Counted from the stretch's first letter, positions 43,409 to 53,967 are shown. The stretch is 64,000 nucleotides of DNA from Flavobacterium jejuense (GCF_006491595.2 NZ_VEVQ02000016.1:40723-104722), one strand, 5' to 3'. A program made the numbers and translations. The notes: generated by a model from the letters alone, not told the origin.

Positions 43409-44491
43409 ATGACCAAACAACAAATTATAGAAAGTTTTGATCCTAGCCAACCAGGATTAGCAGATGCAACCATTTTTGGATTACCATTTTCTGCAGAACA
43501 AAGTGAAATTATTGTAATTCCTGTGCCTTGGGAAGTAACAGTGAGTTATGGTGCAGGAGCTTCAGAAGGACCAGCAGCCATCTTAGATGCTTCTTTTCAA
43601 GTAGATTTATTACACCAAGATTTTCCAGAACTATGGAAATTAGGGATTTATTTAGATGAAGCTCCAGAACATTGGGCTACCAACTCTGAAAAATACAAAG
43701 GACTAGCACAACCTATCATTGAAGCATTAGAAAACGGAGAAGACATCGCTACTTTTCCTGTTTTACAAACAGATTTAGATAAAATAAATAAAGTGTGCCG
43801 TGATTTACATACGGAAGTAAAAGAACGCGTACAATATTGGATGGCAAAAGGGAAGAAAGTAGTGCTTTTAGGAGGAGATCACTCTACACCACTAGGATAT
43901 TATGAAGCTTTAGCATCACAATATGAGAGTTTTGGTATATTACATTTAGATGCGCATATGGATTTACGTATTGCATATGAAGGTTTTACCTATTCACACG
44001 CTTCTATCATGTACAACGCTTTACAATTGCCACAAATTTCTAAAATTGTTCAAGTTGGAATTCGTGACTTTTGCGAACAAGAAGTGGATGTGGTTCATAA
44101 AGAAAATGGAAGAGTGTTAGTACATACTGATTTGGATTTAAAAAAACAATTGTTTGAAGGTAATACTTGGCAACATTTATGTGATACTATTATTAATTCG
44201 TTACCAAGAAAAGTTTGTGTCTCTTTTGATATAGATGGGATGAATGCATTATATTGTCCGAACACAGGAACACCTGTTCCAGGAGGATTTTCTTATGAGC
44301 AAGCCGTTTATTTGTTAAATAGATTAGTAGAATCAGGCAAAGAAATAATTGGTTTCGATTTAGTAGAAGTGGCACCAGGAGAGAACGATTGGGATGGAAA
44401 TGTTGGAGCAAGAATGTTATTCCAAATGTGTGGTGCCTTTGCTAAATCTCAAAAAATGAAAGTAGGAGATAAGATTGTATTTAGGAAGTAA
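43409..44491 (+). CDS. Ureohydrolase (arginase/agmatinase/formimidoylglutamase family)
   Basis: A 360-residue binuclear metal hydrolase with the three family motifs: GGDHS, DAHMD and SFDIDGMN. These hydrolyse guanidino or formimino groups. The N-terminal extension and an insertion near 115-130 are unlike classical arginase; formimidoylglutamase or agmatinase are both possible. Neighbours (kynU upstream, S41 peptidase 11 bases downstream) do not settle the substrate. Confidence 0.88.
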   Translation: MTKQQIIESFDPSQPGLADATIFGLPFSAEQSEIIVIPVPWEVTVSYGAGASEGPAAILDASFQVDLLHQDFPELWKLGIYLDEAPEHWATNSEKYKGLAQPIIEALENGEDIATFPVLQTDLDKINKVCRDLHTEVKERVQYWMAKGKKVVLLGGDHSTPLGYYEALASQYESFGILHLDAHMDLRIAYEGFTYSHASIMYNALQLPQISKIVQVGIRDFCEQEVDVVHKENGRVLVHTDLDLKKQLFEGNTWQHLCDTIINSLPRKVCVSFDIDGMNALYCPNTGTPVPGGFSYEQAVYLLNRLVESGKEIIGFDLVEVAPGENDWDGNVGARMLFQMCGAFAKSQKMKVGDKIVFRK

Positions 44492-44502
44492 CCTATTTGT
44501 AG

Positions 44503-46218
44503 ATGGGAAAGACTTTTCTTTTATGCTTACTGTTTTTTCAAATTGGATTTTCGCAAAATAAAATTACAGAAGTAGATAAATTAGTTGCTACTTGTAAAGT
44601 TTGGGGCTTTTTGAAGTATTATCATCCTAATGTAGCTGCTGGTCAATTTGATTGGGATGAACAATTATATACAATTTTATCAAAAGTAGAAAAGACCACA
44701 ACAAAAGAGAAGTTTTCAACTGTAATTGAAAACTGGATTAAAACATTAGGAAAAGTACCTAAAATAAAAATAATAGATAAATTACCTAAAGAAAAGTACT
44801 TCTACAAGAACTTAGATTTTTCTTGGACTGATGACACCTCGGTTTTTTCAAATAAGCTTTCTAAAATGTTAGATTTTATTAGAGAAAATAGATTTCAAGG
44901 GAAGCAATTTTATGTTTCTCGTAATATTGATGACGATGGTTATGCTGCTTATGAAGATAAAATGGATGAACTTGGTGGGGTTGCTCATTTACAAAATGAA
45001 AGAACATCTGAACATTTTACTTGGAAAGAAAAGAAATATAGATGTTTAACACTTTTTAGATATTGGAATTTGATTGAATATTTTGCTCCAAATAAATATT
45101 TAATAGATAAGGAATGGACAAGTTGTTTACAAGATGTTTTGCCAAAAATAATAAGCCCAAAAGATGAATTATCCTATCATTATGCATTATTAGAATTGGT
45201 AACAAATTTAAATGATTCTCACGCAAGTTATTATATATCTGCTCACAATCCTTATATACTAATTCCAGACGAAAATTATAATTATTGGTTGCCTTTTGAA
45301 GTTAAAATAATTGATGATTATTTTGTGGTGACAAAAATTTTAAATGAAGCACTTGCTATTAAAAATGATATACAATTAGGAGATGCAATAGTTGTTTTAG
45401 ATAATAAAACAGTTAGTGATTTCACTGAGGAATATAAAAAAAGAATTCCTGCATCTAATTTATCTTATCTATTAGGGAAAATAGCAAAAGAACATCTTTC
45501 ATTTTATAATAATGAAATAGAAATTGAATTTTTCAGAAGTAAAAATAAACTAGCAAAAAAGGTAGAGTTATATAATAGACGAAATCATTTCAATGATATA
45601 AGAAAAGTAAAGAATAATGAAAAATACAAAATTTTAGAAGAAAATATTGGTTATCTTAATATTGGGAATATTTATAATAAAGATTTAGAAATAATTTTAC
45701 CTGAAATTAAAGATACAAAAGGGACAATTATAGATATTCGTAATTACCCAAATCTAACTCAAGAAAAATTAGCAGAATTCTTCAAAGCAAAACCTACTCA
45801 ATATGCAAAACAAATTTATGCTGATTTATATTATCCAGGCCGTTTTATTTGGGAAGAACCACAATTTTGTGGAAATGAAAACCCGAATAGTTATAAAGGA
45901 CAAATAGTTATATTAGTAAATGAAGAGACAATCAGTCAATCAGAAACTTTAGTTATGTGTTTACAAGGGGTAAATGATGCTATTGTAATAGGAAGTCAAA
46001 CAGCTGGAGCTGATGGTTGGAATGCTGGAGTAAAAATTATATTCAATCATTTTGTAACCACTTTTACAGGGAAAGGCTTTTTTTACCCAGATGGAACAGA
46101 GATGCAAAGAATTGGAATTGTTCCAGATATTGAAATAAAACCAACAATTGAAGGAATAAGACAAGGCAAAGATGAAGTTTTAGATAGGGCAATTGAGTAT
46201 ATTAATACAGGTAAATAG
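44503..46218 (+). CDS. S41-family peptidase, secreted
   Basis: A 571-residue protein with a signal peptide (KTFLLCLLFFQIGFSQ) that contains a DUSP-like N-region, a PDZ-like segment (about 265-320) and the C-terminal S41 tail-specific protease domain. The catalytic Ser is in VNEETISQSETLVM and the following QTAGADG supports S41. It is probably periplasmic. It converges with the photolyase gene leaving only 2 bases between stops. Confidence 0.85.
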   Translation: MGKTFLLCLLFFQIGFSQNKITEVDKLVATCKVWGFLKYYHPNVAAGQFDWDEQLYTILSKVEKTTTKEKFSTVIENWIKTLGKVPKIKIIDKLPKEKYFYKNLDFSWTDDTSVFSNKLSKMLDFIRENRFQGKQFYVSRNIDDDGYAAYEDKMDELGGVAHLQNERTSEHFTWKEKKYRCLTLFRYWNLIEYFAPNKYLIDKEWTSCLQDVLPKIISPKDELSYHYALLELVTNLNDSHASYYISAHNPYILIPDENYNYWLPFEVKIIDDYFVVTKILNEALAIKNDIQLGDAIVVLDNKTVSDFTEEYKKRIPASNLSYLLGKIAKEHLSFYNNEIEIEFFRSKNKLAKKVELYNRRNHFNDIRKVKNNEKYKILEENIGYLNIGNIYNKDLEIILPEIKDTKGTIIDIRNYPNLTQEKLAEFFKAKPTQYAKQIYADLYYPGRFIWEEPQFCGNENPNSYKGQIVILVNEETISQSETLVMCLQGVNDAIVIGSQTAGADGWNAGVKIIFNHFVTTFTGKGFFYPDGTEMQRIGIVPDIEIKPTIEGIRQGKDEVLDRAIEYINTGK

Positions 46219-46220
46219 TT

Positions 46221-47753
46221 TTAATAATCATCCAAATTTTCCATAATATGCATCGCTTTTTCTTTTATGTTTGCCAATTCTTCGGGTTTCATTTTATTTA
46301 GCAAAGCAAGCATCATGTTCATGCGTTGGTTGTTTTGAAAATGGTCTTTTTTATCGTCTAAAAAATTCCAGTACAAACTGTTAAACGGACAGGCTTTGGC
46401 TCCTAATTTCTCTTTTACGTTGTACTGACAATCTCCACAATAATTACTCATCTTATTGATATAACTTCCTGAAGACACATAAGGTTTTGTTGCAATAATA
46501 CCTCCATCTGCATATTGACTCATACCTCTGGTGTTAGGCATTTCTACCCATTCAATGGCGTCAATATAAACGCCTAAATACCAAGCGTCTACTTCGTCAG
46601 GATGCATTTGTGTTAGTAAAGAAAAGTTGCCAATAATCATCAAACGTTGAATGTGATGTGCATAAGCTTCCGTTAAACTTTGTGATATAGCATGTTGCAT
46701 GCATTTCATTTTGGTTTTTCCAGTCCAATAAAATTCAGGTAATTTGTTGTGGTTTTCTAATGTATTCATTTTCGAATATTCAGGCATTTCTTTCCAATAA
46801 ATCCCTCTTACATATTCTCTCCAACCCAAAATTTGTCGCACAAAACCTTCTACTTGTGATATATCAATGATATCTTGATTCTTGATGAAATAATCGATTA
46901 CTGCATCAACCACTTCTTTTGGGCTAATCATTTTGGAATTCATTGCAAACGACAAACGGGAATGAAATAAAAACGAGTCTTTACTATATAAGGCATCTTG
47001 GTAATCTCCGAAATATTTCAATCCTTTTTCACAGAAATAATTTAGTAAGGACAAACTCTCTTTTCTGCTGGTGGGCCAAGGAAAGTTGTTGGTGTCAATT
47101 TCTCCAAATGTTCTCACATCAGCTTTTTCAATTTCACTAATTATTTTGGAAACCTCTTTACTAAAAACCAAAGGTTCAGGAATTGGAACTTCTCCTTTGT
47201 ATTTGTTCCGATTGCTATGATCGTAATTCCATTTTCCACCTAAAGGTTTTTCATTGTTCACCAAAACATGATGTTTTTTTCGCATCATCCGATAAAAATT
47301 CTCCATTAAAAGAAGCTTTTTACCTTCAAAAAATTCGGTTAATTCGGTTCTAGAAGTATAAAAATGTTCCGTATCAAAAGCTTCCGATTCGATTTGTAAG
47401 TTTTTACAAATGTTTTTCAATTGTTGGTCTAACCGAAATTCATCAGGTAATTGGTATTCTAGTTTTTCAATGCTTTTATCAGCAATAACTTTTGTGATAA
47501 TTTTTTCCAAATCATGAAGATTCTCTTGGTTTGAAATGTTGAAATAAACCACTTGATGACCTGCTTTTTCTAAAGCTGTTGCAAAATTGCGCATCGACAA
47601 GAAAAAAGCCACTATTTTTTGAATATGATGTTTCACATAATCCGTTTCCTGACGCATTTCTGCCATCAAATAAATGGTATTTTCGTCTTTTTGTTTGTAC
47701 CAAGAATGTTTGGTATTCAATTGGTCTCCTAATATAAGTCGTAGTTTGTTCAT
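46221..47753 (-). CDS. Iron-sulfur photolyase/cryptochrome (prokaryotic 6-4 photolyase, FeS-BCP type)
   Basis: A 510-residue protein of the DNA photolyase-related family. It begins KLRLILGDQLNTKHSW, has the substrate-side YRMMRKKH and the C-terminal cluster ligands in MKCMQ, NYCGDC and ACPFN (four Cys). Members repair 6-4 photoproducts with FAD, a lumazine chromophore and a 4Fe-4S cluster. It lies downstream of a frameshifted cry-DASH and a DUF2256 gene on the same strand. Confidence 0.93.
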   Translation of the reverse strand: MNKLRLILGDQLNTKHSWYKQKDENTIYLMAEMRQETDYVKHHIQKIVAFFLSMRNFATALEKAGHQVVYFNISNQENLHDLEKIITKVIADKSIEKLEYQLPDEFRLDQQLKNICKNLQIESEAFDTEHFYTSRTELTEFFEGKKLLLMENFYRMMRKKHHVLVNNEKPLGGKWNYDHSNRNKYKGEVPIPEPLVFSKEVSKIISEIEKADVRTFGEIDTNNFPWPTSRKESLSLLNYFCEKGLKYFGDYQDALYSKDSFLFHSRLSFAMNSKMISPKEVVDAVIDYFIKNQDIIDISQVEGFVRQILGWREYVRGIYWKEMPEYSKMNTLENHNKLPEFYWTGKTKMKCMQHAISQSLTEAYAHHIQRLMIIGNFSLLTQMHPDEVDAWYLGVYIDAIEWVEMPNTRGMSQYADGGIIATKPYVSSGSYINKMSNYCGDCQYNVKEKLGAKACPFNSLYWNFLDDKKDHFQNNQRMNMMLALLNKMKPEELANIKEKAMHIMENLDDY

Positions 47754-47812
47754 AAATAGGTATTAAGATTTTAGTATTAAGAATTAAGACACAAACAGAA
47801 AACATATAACTT

Positions 47813-49107
47813 TTACAACCACAATTTTTGATATGCTCCTTTTTTATCATACATTTCCGCTTGTCGTTTGATGTTGAATTTTCTATCTCTTGGATCATTT
47901 CCTACACCAGCATTGTAAATCCAATTCCCATAATTAGAATGCACATCATAATCTATAAGCATACTTTCGAAATAAGCAGCCGCAATTCTCCAATCTTGTT
48001 GCCATTCTTTTGCCCAAAATTAGCTACATTTTGTCGACCACGATTGCTCATAAAACCGGTTTCTGCTAATTCTAACATATTGGCATTTACAAAAGGTTCG
48101 TTTGTGTTTCCAGAAATCCATTGGTTAAACGCTTTTTGATTGATTTTCCACTCGTATTTGTTTTCTATAATCCCATCTAACTGAAAAATTTTATTCCCAT
48201 GTTTTAAAGAAATGTATTTGAAATAATCCCTCCAAATTAATTCAAAAATTAACCAATAGGTGTCTTCATTGGCTCCAATTTCAGTTTCATATTGTTTTAT
48301 GTTCCAATAAATAGTCTTCGCTGAAATACTACCATTAGTCAACCAAGGAGAAAATTTCGAACTGTAATCTGTTCCGATTAATTCGTTTCTAGTTTGTTTG
48401 TATTTTGAAAGGTTTTGGGTTTTCCAAAAATAATTTTCTAAACGTTTCAAAGCTTCATTTTCTCCACCATTAAAAGGGAATGCTGAATTTGGATGTATGT
48501 CAAATGGTTTAAATCCTAATGAGGTTAAAGTAGGAATTTCAGTTGTGCCAGGAATTATATTGGTTTCAGGTTGTTTTTCTATTGTGATAAGCGATTGAAT
48601 GCTAACTTCTTTTTCGCATTTCTTTCGAAATTCAGTAAATACTTTAGGAATTTCGTTGATCTCATAAGGAATAGTGTTAGGATGAAATAGAAATTGGTCA
48701 TAACTTTCTACAAATTGAATAGTTTTGAATTTTTCCTGTGATTGAAGTTGTTTTTTGATATTTTGATTGATATTTTCTTCTTCACTGGTCCATTCTTTTT
48801 GTGAATAAATAGCTTCAATTTTATAGCCAGCAACCAATTTTGGAATCACCTTTTCTGGCTTGTCAAGAAAAACCAAAAGTGAAATGTTTTTTTGTGCTAA
48901 ATTTTCACGCAATCCTTGAACTGTTTCAATAAGAAATTTGGCTCTGAATTGCTCCGTTTTCTTGAAACCATATTTAGTCATAGCAAAATGTCTTGGATCA
49001 AAACAATACACACCTATAGTTGTTCCTGAATTTTGTGTTGCTTTAAACAATGATATATTGTCTGCAACTCTTAAATCACTTCTAAACCAAATTAAACTAT
49101 TTTTCAT
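47813..49107 (-). pseudogene. Cryptochrome DASH, frameshifted near the C-terminus
   Basis: The first frame (49107 to 47953, 384 aa) has the photolyase start SLIWFRSDLRVADN and FAD-region FELIWRDYFKY, and reads into GFMSNRGRQNVANFG, then loses homology. In another frame the sequence continues from about 48015 with AKEWQQDWRIAAAYFES, LIDYDVHSNYGNWIYNAG and GVGNDPRDRKFN, to a TAA at 47813. Restoring one base at about 48010-48020 gives the full cry-DASH of about 430 residues. The break is either a real mutation or a sequencing error in the GGG/AAAA run. As it stands the FAD-binding C-terminal helices are lost. Confidence 0.85.
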
Positions 49108-49134
49108 ATCTAAATTTGAAACACTATGTTTGAG

Positions 49135-49275
49135 CTAATCACTCTTATTCCTCCTACATTTCTCACTACAATACAAGACTTCTTCCTAGTTTTTCTCCCA
49201 TTTCTTTCTCCAAGAAAAAGGAAGTTCACAAGTTTTACATGTTTTTTCGGGAAAATTCACTTTTTTATGAGCCAT
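49135..49275 (-). pseudogene. DUF2256 zinc-ribbon protein with in-frame TAG at codon 30
   Basis: Reading from the ATG at 49275, the frame has CKTC at residues 13-16, then FSWRKKWEKN, a TAG (49186-49188) and YCSEKCRRNKSD. This is the DUF2256 pattern (CxxC, W-R-K-K-W, YCSxxC); the family has a Trp at the stop position (N-W-E-E-V), one base away from TAG. The start overlaps the end of the flavin reductase by 11 bases. DUF2256 genes often sit beside photolyase/cryptochrome genes. Either broken or misread in one base. Confidence 0.8.
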
Positions 49276-49912
49276 TTTTTAGTATTGATTTAGGAGTTGA
49301 ATTTGGTCGTGCATATTCAAAACGGTCGAGTAATTTTGGTAAACAATACCCATCTAAACCGTTTATTGCAACCACATTTCCTTTTTCTAATTGCAAACAA
49401 TAATCGTGATTTAGCATTTCTTCTTTAAAATGAATTTCTTCAATGGATGCAATAATATGAATGCAATTATTTTCTTTTATTTCATATTCGCTCATATATT
49501 TGCACAATAATTTAACTGGACTTTCCTTTACAAAAGGTTGATTTATTGAAGCTATATATTCTGCTTCAATATCAGTTTTATCAAATTCTGAAACACCTTC
49601 TAAATAATTAGCTGCGGTTTGATGTGCTCTTTGAATCAAATTTTCTGTAACATGATTCACTGTAAAATATCCTGTTTCTTTAATATTCTTGTACGTATCT
49701 CTTGGAACAGTTGCAGGTCGCATGATAAAACCTAATAACGCAGGATCACTTCCTAAATGCGTAACACTACTAAAAATGGCCAAATTAGGTTTACCTTCTT
49801 TAGAAATACTTCCAATTAGATTAGCTGATTTGTATCCTGTAACACTATTTACAAGGTTTAAACGAGGTACTTTATCTAATGCCTTTAGATCTTCAGTAGT
49901 GATTTTTTTCAT
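49265..49912 (-). CDS. Flavin reductase domain (FMN-binding split barrel) protein
   Basis: A 215-residue flavin-binding protein of the flavoredoxin/flavin reductase family: NSVTGYKSANLIGSIS, SSVTHLGSDPALLGF and DTYKNIKETGYFTVN are in the usual order. It precedes DUF2256, cry-DASH and the FeS photolyase on the minus strand and could supply reduced flavin or share their transcript; this link is inference. Confidence 0.88.
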   Translation of the reverse strand: MKKITTEDLKALDKVPRLNLVNSVTGYKSANLIGSISKEGKPNLAIFSSVTHLGSDPALLGFIMRPATVPRDTYKNIKETGYFTVNHVTENLIQRAHQTAANYLEGVSEFDKTDIEAEYIASINQPFVKESPVKLLCKYMSEYEIKENNCIHIIASIEEIHFKEEMLNHDYCLQLEKGNVVAINGLDGYCLPKLLDRFEYARPNSTPKSILKNGS

Positions 49913-49929
49913 GATTTTATTTTGTTTAA

Positions 49930-49937
49930 CAAAAATA
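49930..49937 (-). promoter_or_regulatory. -7 box (TATTTTTG) before the flavin reductase
   Basis: Exact TAnnTTTG match on the minus strand about 18 bases before the start codon. It would drive the flavin reductase-DUF2256-cry-photolyase group. Confidence 0.4.
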
Positions 49938-50011
49938 CAAATTAATTAAACAGAAAATCATTTCTTTTTCAAAAAATACTCTTTTCAATGTCCTACCATT
50001 TATTTATTACT

Positions 50012-50019
50012 TATTTTTG
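50012..50019 (+). promoter_or_regulatory. -7 box (TATTTTTG) before kmo
   Basis: Exact TAnnTTTG match 19 bases upstream of the kmo start. No clear -33 element. Confidence 0.4.
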
Positions 50020-50038
50020 TAGGAAGAAATAGTTAATA

Positions 50039-51382
50039 ATGCAGAATCCCAAAGAAATTGCTGTAGTAGGTGCTGGTTTAGTCGGTTCACTTTTAGCCAT
50101 ATATTTAAAAAGAGCAGGACATAGTGTTCATGTATTTGATAGAAGTCCAGACATTCGTAAAATCCAATTTTCTGGTAGAAGTATCAATTTAGCAATGTCA
50201 AATAGAGGTTGGAAAGCTTTAAAAAATATTGGTATAGCTGAAGAAATTAGAAAAATAGGTTTGCCAATGGATAAGCGTGCGATTCATATGATGGATCAAT
50301 CATTGAATTTTCAAAAATACGGTAAAGATGGAGAATCGATTTATTCTCTTTCAAGAGGTGTTTTGAACCGAAAGATGATTGATTTAGCGGAAAAAGAAGG
50401 AGTCGAATTTTTCTTTGAGCATAAAGTTTGGGATGTAGCTTTAAGTGAAGCTATTTTGAAGATAGGAGAAGACGAACATGGAGCATGGGAAGAACGTAAA
50501 TATGATATGATTTTTGGTTCTGACGGTGCTTTTTCTCGGGTAAGGCACAGAATGCAACGTCAAAGTATGTTTAATTATTCGCAAGAGTTTTTAGAAATTG
50601 GCTACAAAGAATTAAATATTCCTGCGAATGAAGACGGGACACATAAATTAGATAATAGTTCTTTACATATTTGGCCAAGAGGGAATTTCATGTTGATTGC
50701 TTTGCCTAATTTAGATGGTAGTTTTACTTGTACCTTATTCATGCCTTTTAAAGGAGAAAACTCTTTTGAACAGTTAGATACCAAAGAAAAATTAGTCAAT
50801 TTCTTTGCTAAATATTTTCCTTCAACTGATGAAGTAATCCCAAACTTAGTTGAAGATTTCTTTAAAAACCCAAAAAGTTATTTGGTTACCATGAAGTGTT
50901 TTCCTTGGACTCATAATGATAAAGTAGCTTTAATAGGAGATGCTTGTCATGCCATTGTACCTTTTTATGGACATGGAATGAATGCAGGTTTTGAAGATAT
51001 TACAATTCTTAATGAATTAATGGCTAAATATGGAGATGATTGGCAAAGCATTTTTACTGAATATGAAAATTCTCGTAAACCGAATGCTGATGCCATTGCC
51101 GAACTATCGTATCGCAATTTTGTAGAAATGAGTACAAAAACTGCTGATGCTAATTTCATGTTACAAAAGAAAATAGAGAAGTGGTTTTCTGAAAAACATC
51201 CTGATAAATGGATTCCTTTATATAGTAGAGTAACTTTTAGTCACCAACCTTATTCAGAAGCTTTAGCAGTTGGAGATAGACAAGATGCTATTATGAAAGA
51301 AATTTTGGCTATAGAAAGTATTGAGGAAATTTGGGAAACCGAACCAGTCGAACAAAGAATTCTACAGTTGCTTTCAGAATAA
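50039..51382 (+). CDS. kmo: Kynurenine 3-monooxygenase
   Basis: Hydroxylates kynurenine with FAD, NADPH and oxygen. The 447-residue protein has the dinucleotide motif VVGAGLVGSLLAIYLKRAG, the second motif GSDGAFSRVR and the third GDACHAIVPFYGHGMNAGFED. It gives, with kynU at 41850, the kynurenine branch of tryptophan breakdown; no tryptophan dioxygenase or formamidase was seen in the window. Confidence 0.95.
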   Translation: MQNPKEIAVVGAGLVGSLLAIYLKRAGHSVHVFDRSPDIRKIQFSGRSINLAMSNRGWKALKNIGIAEEIRKIGLPMDKRAIHMMDQSLNFQKYGKDGESIYSLSRGVLNRKMIDLAEKEGVEFFFEHKVWDVALSEAILKIGEDEHGAWEERKYDMIFGSDGAFSRVRHRMQRQSMFNYSQEFLEIGYKELNIPANEDGTHKLDNSSLHIWPRGNFMLIALPNLDGSFTCTLFMPFKGENSFEQLDTKEKLVNFFAKYFPSTDEVIPNLVEDFFKNPKSYLVTMKCFPWTHNDKVALIGDACHAIVPFYGHGMNAGFEDITILNELMAKYGDDWQSIFTEYENSRKPNADAIAELSYRNFVEMSTKTADANFMLQKKIEKWFSEKHPDKWIPLYSRVTFSHQPYSEALAVGDRQDAIMKEILAIESIEEIWETEPVEQRILQLLSE

Positions 51383-51447
51383 TTTTTGTATCAATACAGA
51401 CATTGCATTAAAATTCATACATTTGGTTTACATCAATTTTGTATGTT

Positions 51448-53967
51448 ATGGTAGAAGTATTACTTTTTGTTGTTTTAATTGTTTTGTTTATTAATTTTTC
51501 GAGTATAAAATCTCGTGATAAACAAACTCAAAATTCTTTGAATAGTTTACATGAAAAATTAAATATTTTAAGGAAAGAATTGGCCTCTAAATCACTTGAA
51601 AAAGAAAAAGTTGTTGCCAAAGTTGAAGAGCCTACAGAAGTACAAAAGCCAATTCAACCCATTTTTGAAGAAAAGCCGATACCAGTAGTTCCAGAAAAAG
51701 TGGAACCTGAAACCATAAAACCAGTTGCAGACAAACCTATTGCCCAAAAACCAATTGAGGTAGTTGCAAAAATTGAGGCAAAACCTATTGCAGAAAAACC
51801 AATCACTCCTAAACCAGTTTATGTTCCTAAGAAATCTTGGTTTGAAACCTTTAAAGAAAATAATCCTGATTTAGAAAAATTCATTGGTGAAAACCTAATT
51901 AATAAAATAGGTATTCTAATCCTTGTTTTAGGAATTAGTTTCTTCGTGAAATTTGCTATCGATAAAGAATGGATTAATGAACCAGCACGCGTGGGAATCG
52001 GAATTCTTTGTGGTGCTTTGGTAATGGGAATTGCTCATAAATTGAAAAAAAACTATGCTGCTTTTAGTTCGGTTTTAGTGGCTGGAGCGATTAGTATTTT
52101 CTATTTCACTATTTCTATTGCTTTTCATGAATATCATTTATTTAGCCAAACTGTGGCTTTTATAATCATGGTTGTGATTACCGCTTTTAGTACTTTGGTT
52201 TCCGTTTCTTATAACCGACAAGAATTAGCCGTTTTGTCTTTAATTGGTGGATTTGCAGTTCCTTTTATGGTAAGCACAGGTTCTGGAAATTATATTGTAC
52301 TGTTTACATATATTGCAATTTTAAACATAGGAATATTAGCAATTGCTTATTTCAAAAAATGGAAAATTGTTACCATCCTTGCGTTTGTATTTACTTCCTT
52401 ATTATTTGCTTCTTGGTATACTAGAGAGTTATTTGATAATAAATTACCACATGCTGGAGCATTAGTGTTTGCTACTTTATTCTATTTTATTTTCAGTATC
52501 ATAACGGTTTTAAATAATATTAGAAATAAAGGTGTTTTCTCTCTAATTGAATATTTTATACTGGTAGCCAATACTTTTTTCTTCTTTGGAATAGGAATGG
52601 GTATCATTCACAATTGGGGAATTGACTTCAAAGGATTGTTTACCTTATTATTAGCTGTATATAATTTAGTGTATGCCATTGTCTTATATAAAAAATTCGG
52701 ATTGGACAAAAATGCTATTTACCTATTAATAGGTTTGGCTTTAACTTTTGTTACATTAACAATCCCAATTCAATTTGAAGGCAATCAAATTACGATTTTT
52801 TGGGCAGCAGAAGCCGTTTTGTTATTTTGGTTATCTCAAAAATCGAAAATCAAACATTTCAAATCAGGAGCCTTTGTTGTTCAAGTTTTGACCATCATTA
52901 GTTTGTTGATGGATTGGTTTAAATATGATTATCCTGTGACACCTTTAGCTGTAATTTTAAATCCGTTGTTTATTTCAGGATTTGTGGTGAGTTGGTCCTT
53001 GTTTGTAACGTATTGGTTACTTCAAAAAGAAAATGAAGAAACGAAAGTTGCTCTGTTTGAAGTTTCTTTTTATAAAAAAGCACTTTTTGTACTAGCTATC
53101 ACGGTAACTTATTTTACTGGTTTCTTGGAAGTAAATTATCAATCTAGCCAGTTTTTAGTCAATCCTGCTTCTTCTTTATCGTTTCCAGTAACGTATCATT
53201 TTGTTTTTGTTGCTATTGTATTGGTTTTGGCTAACCGATTTAAAAAAGTTGTTTTCAAAAAAGTTGTATCACTTGTTAGTGTAATTTCTATTTTCTTGTA
53301 TATCATTACTTTTTATCGTTTGCCAAATGATGAACTCGTTCAAAATTTTGCTTTAAATACGAATACTAAATATGCTTTTTATTTTCATTATATCATTTTA
53401 GGTTGTTTGATTTATTTTGGATTCCAATTATTTAAATTGGCAAAATCAGAACCAAAAGTGGTTCTATTACATTATAAAATAATGCCTTGGTTATTTGTTT
53501 TTGCTACAGTCTATATTTTGAGTAATGAAATAATGGTACATAGTTTGAATTTTTCAACGGATACCATTAATATGAAGCAAATAAACGCAGAATTGTCTAA
53601 AAAAGGATTATCAGATTATAGTTTGGCTTATGAAAAAGAAACGTATGTAAGAGATAAAATGGACGCTATAAAAAGACAAATTATAAAAATTGGGTATCCC
53701 ATACTTTGGGGCTTGTTTTCTTTTGTATTCTTAATCATTGGCATCAAAAGGCAATGGAAAAATTTACGAATTATTGCACTTTCCTTGTTAGGGATAACCA
53801 TCTTGAAACTTTTTATCTACGATATTAAAAACGTTTCAGAAACTGGAAAAATCATAGCTTTTATATTATTAGGGGTATTGGTTTTAATTATTTCTTTTGT
53901 GTACCAAAAAATTAAAAAATTAGTTGTTGATGAAACTCCAAAATCAAATTCAGATGAAGCAGTTTAG
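51448..53967 (+). CDS. DUF2339 multi-pass membrane protein
   Basis: An 839-residue protein. An N-terminal anchor (VEVLLFVVLIVLFINF) and a short coiled coil are followed by a Pro/Lys-rich linker (about 70-125) containing repeats of KPI(A/T)(E/Q)KPI, and then about 20 membrane helices (DUF2339). The ATG at 51448 was chosen; a TTG three codons upstream is unlikely. Function unknown. It overlaps the DUF3999 gene by 14 bases; these two families are often neighbours. Confidence 0.88.
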   Translation: MVEVLLFVVLIVLFINFSSIKSRDKQTQNSLNSLHEKLNILRKELASKSLEKEKVVAKVEEPTEVQKPIQPIFEEKPIPVVPEKVEPETIKPVADKPIAQKPIEVVAKIEAKPIAEKPITPKPVYVPKKSWFETFKENNPDLEKFIGENLINKIGILILVLGISFFVKFAIDKEWINEPARVGIGILCGALVMGIAHKLKKNYAAFSSVLVAGAISIFYFTISIAFHEYHLFSQTVAFIIMVVITAFSTLVSVSYNRQELAVLSLIGGFAVPFMVSTGSGNYIVLFTYIAILNIGILAIAYFKKWKIVTILAFVFTSLLFASWYTRELFDNKLPHAGALVFATLFYFIFSIITVLNNIRNKGVFSLIEYFILVANTFFFFGIGMGIIHNWGIDFKGLFTLLLAVYNLVYAIVLYKKFGLDKNAIYLLIGLALTFVTLTIPIQFEGNQITIFWAAEAVLLFWLSQKSKIKHFKSGAFVVQVLTIISLLMDWFKYDYPVTPLAVILNPLFISGFVVSWSLFVTYWLLQKENEETKVALFEVSFYKKALFVLAITVTYFTGFLEVNYQSSQFLVNPASSLSFPVTYHFVFVAIVLVLANRFKKVVFKKVVSLVSVISIFLYIITFYRLPNDELVQNFALNTNTKYAFYFHYIILGCLIYFGFQLFKLAKSEPKVVLLHYKIMPWLFVFATVYILSNEIMVHSLNFSTDTINMKQINAELSKKGLSDYSLAYEKETYVRDKMDAIKRQIIKIGYPILWGLFSFVFLIIGIKRQWKNLRIIALSLLGITILKLFIYDIKNVSETGKIIAFILLGVLVLIISFVYQKIKKLVVDETPKSNSDEAV

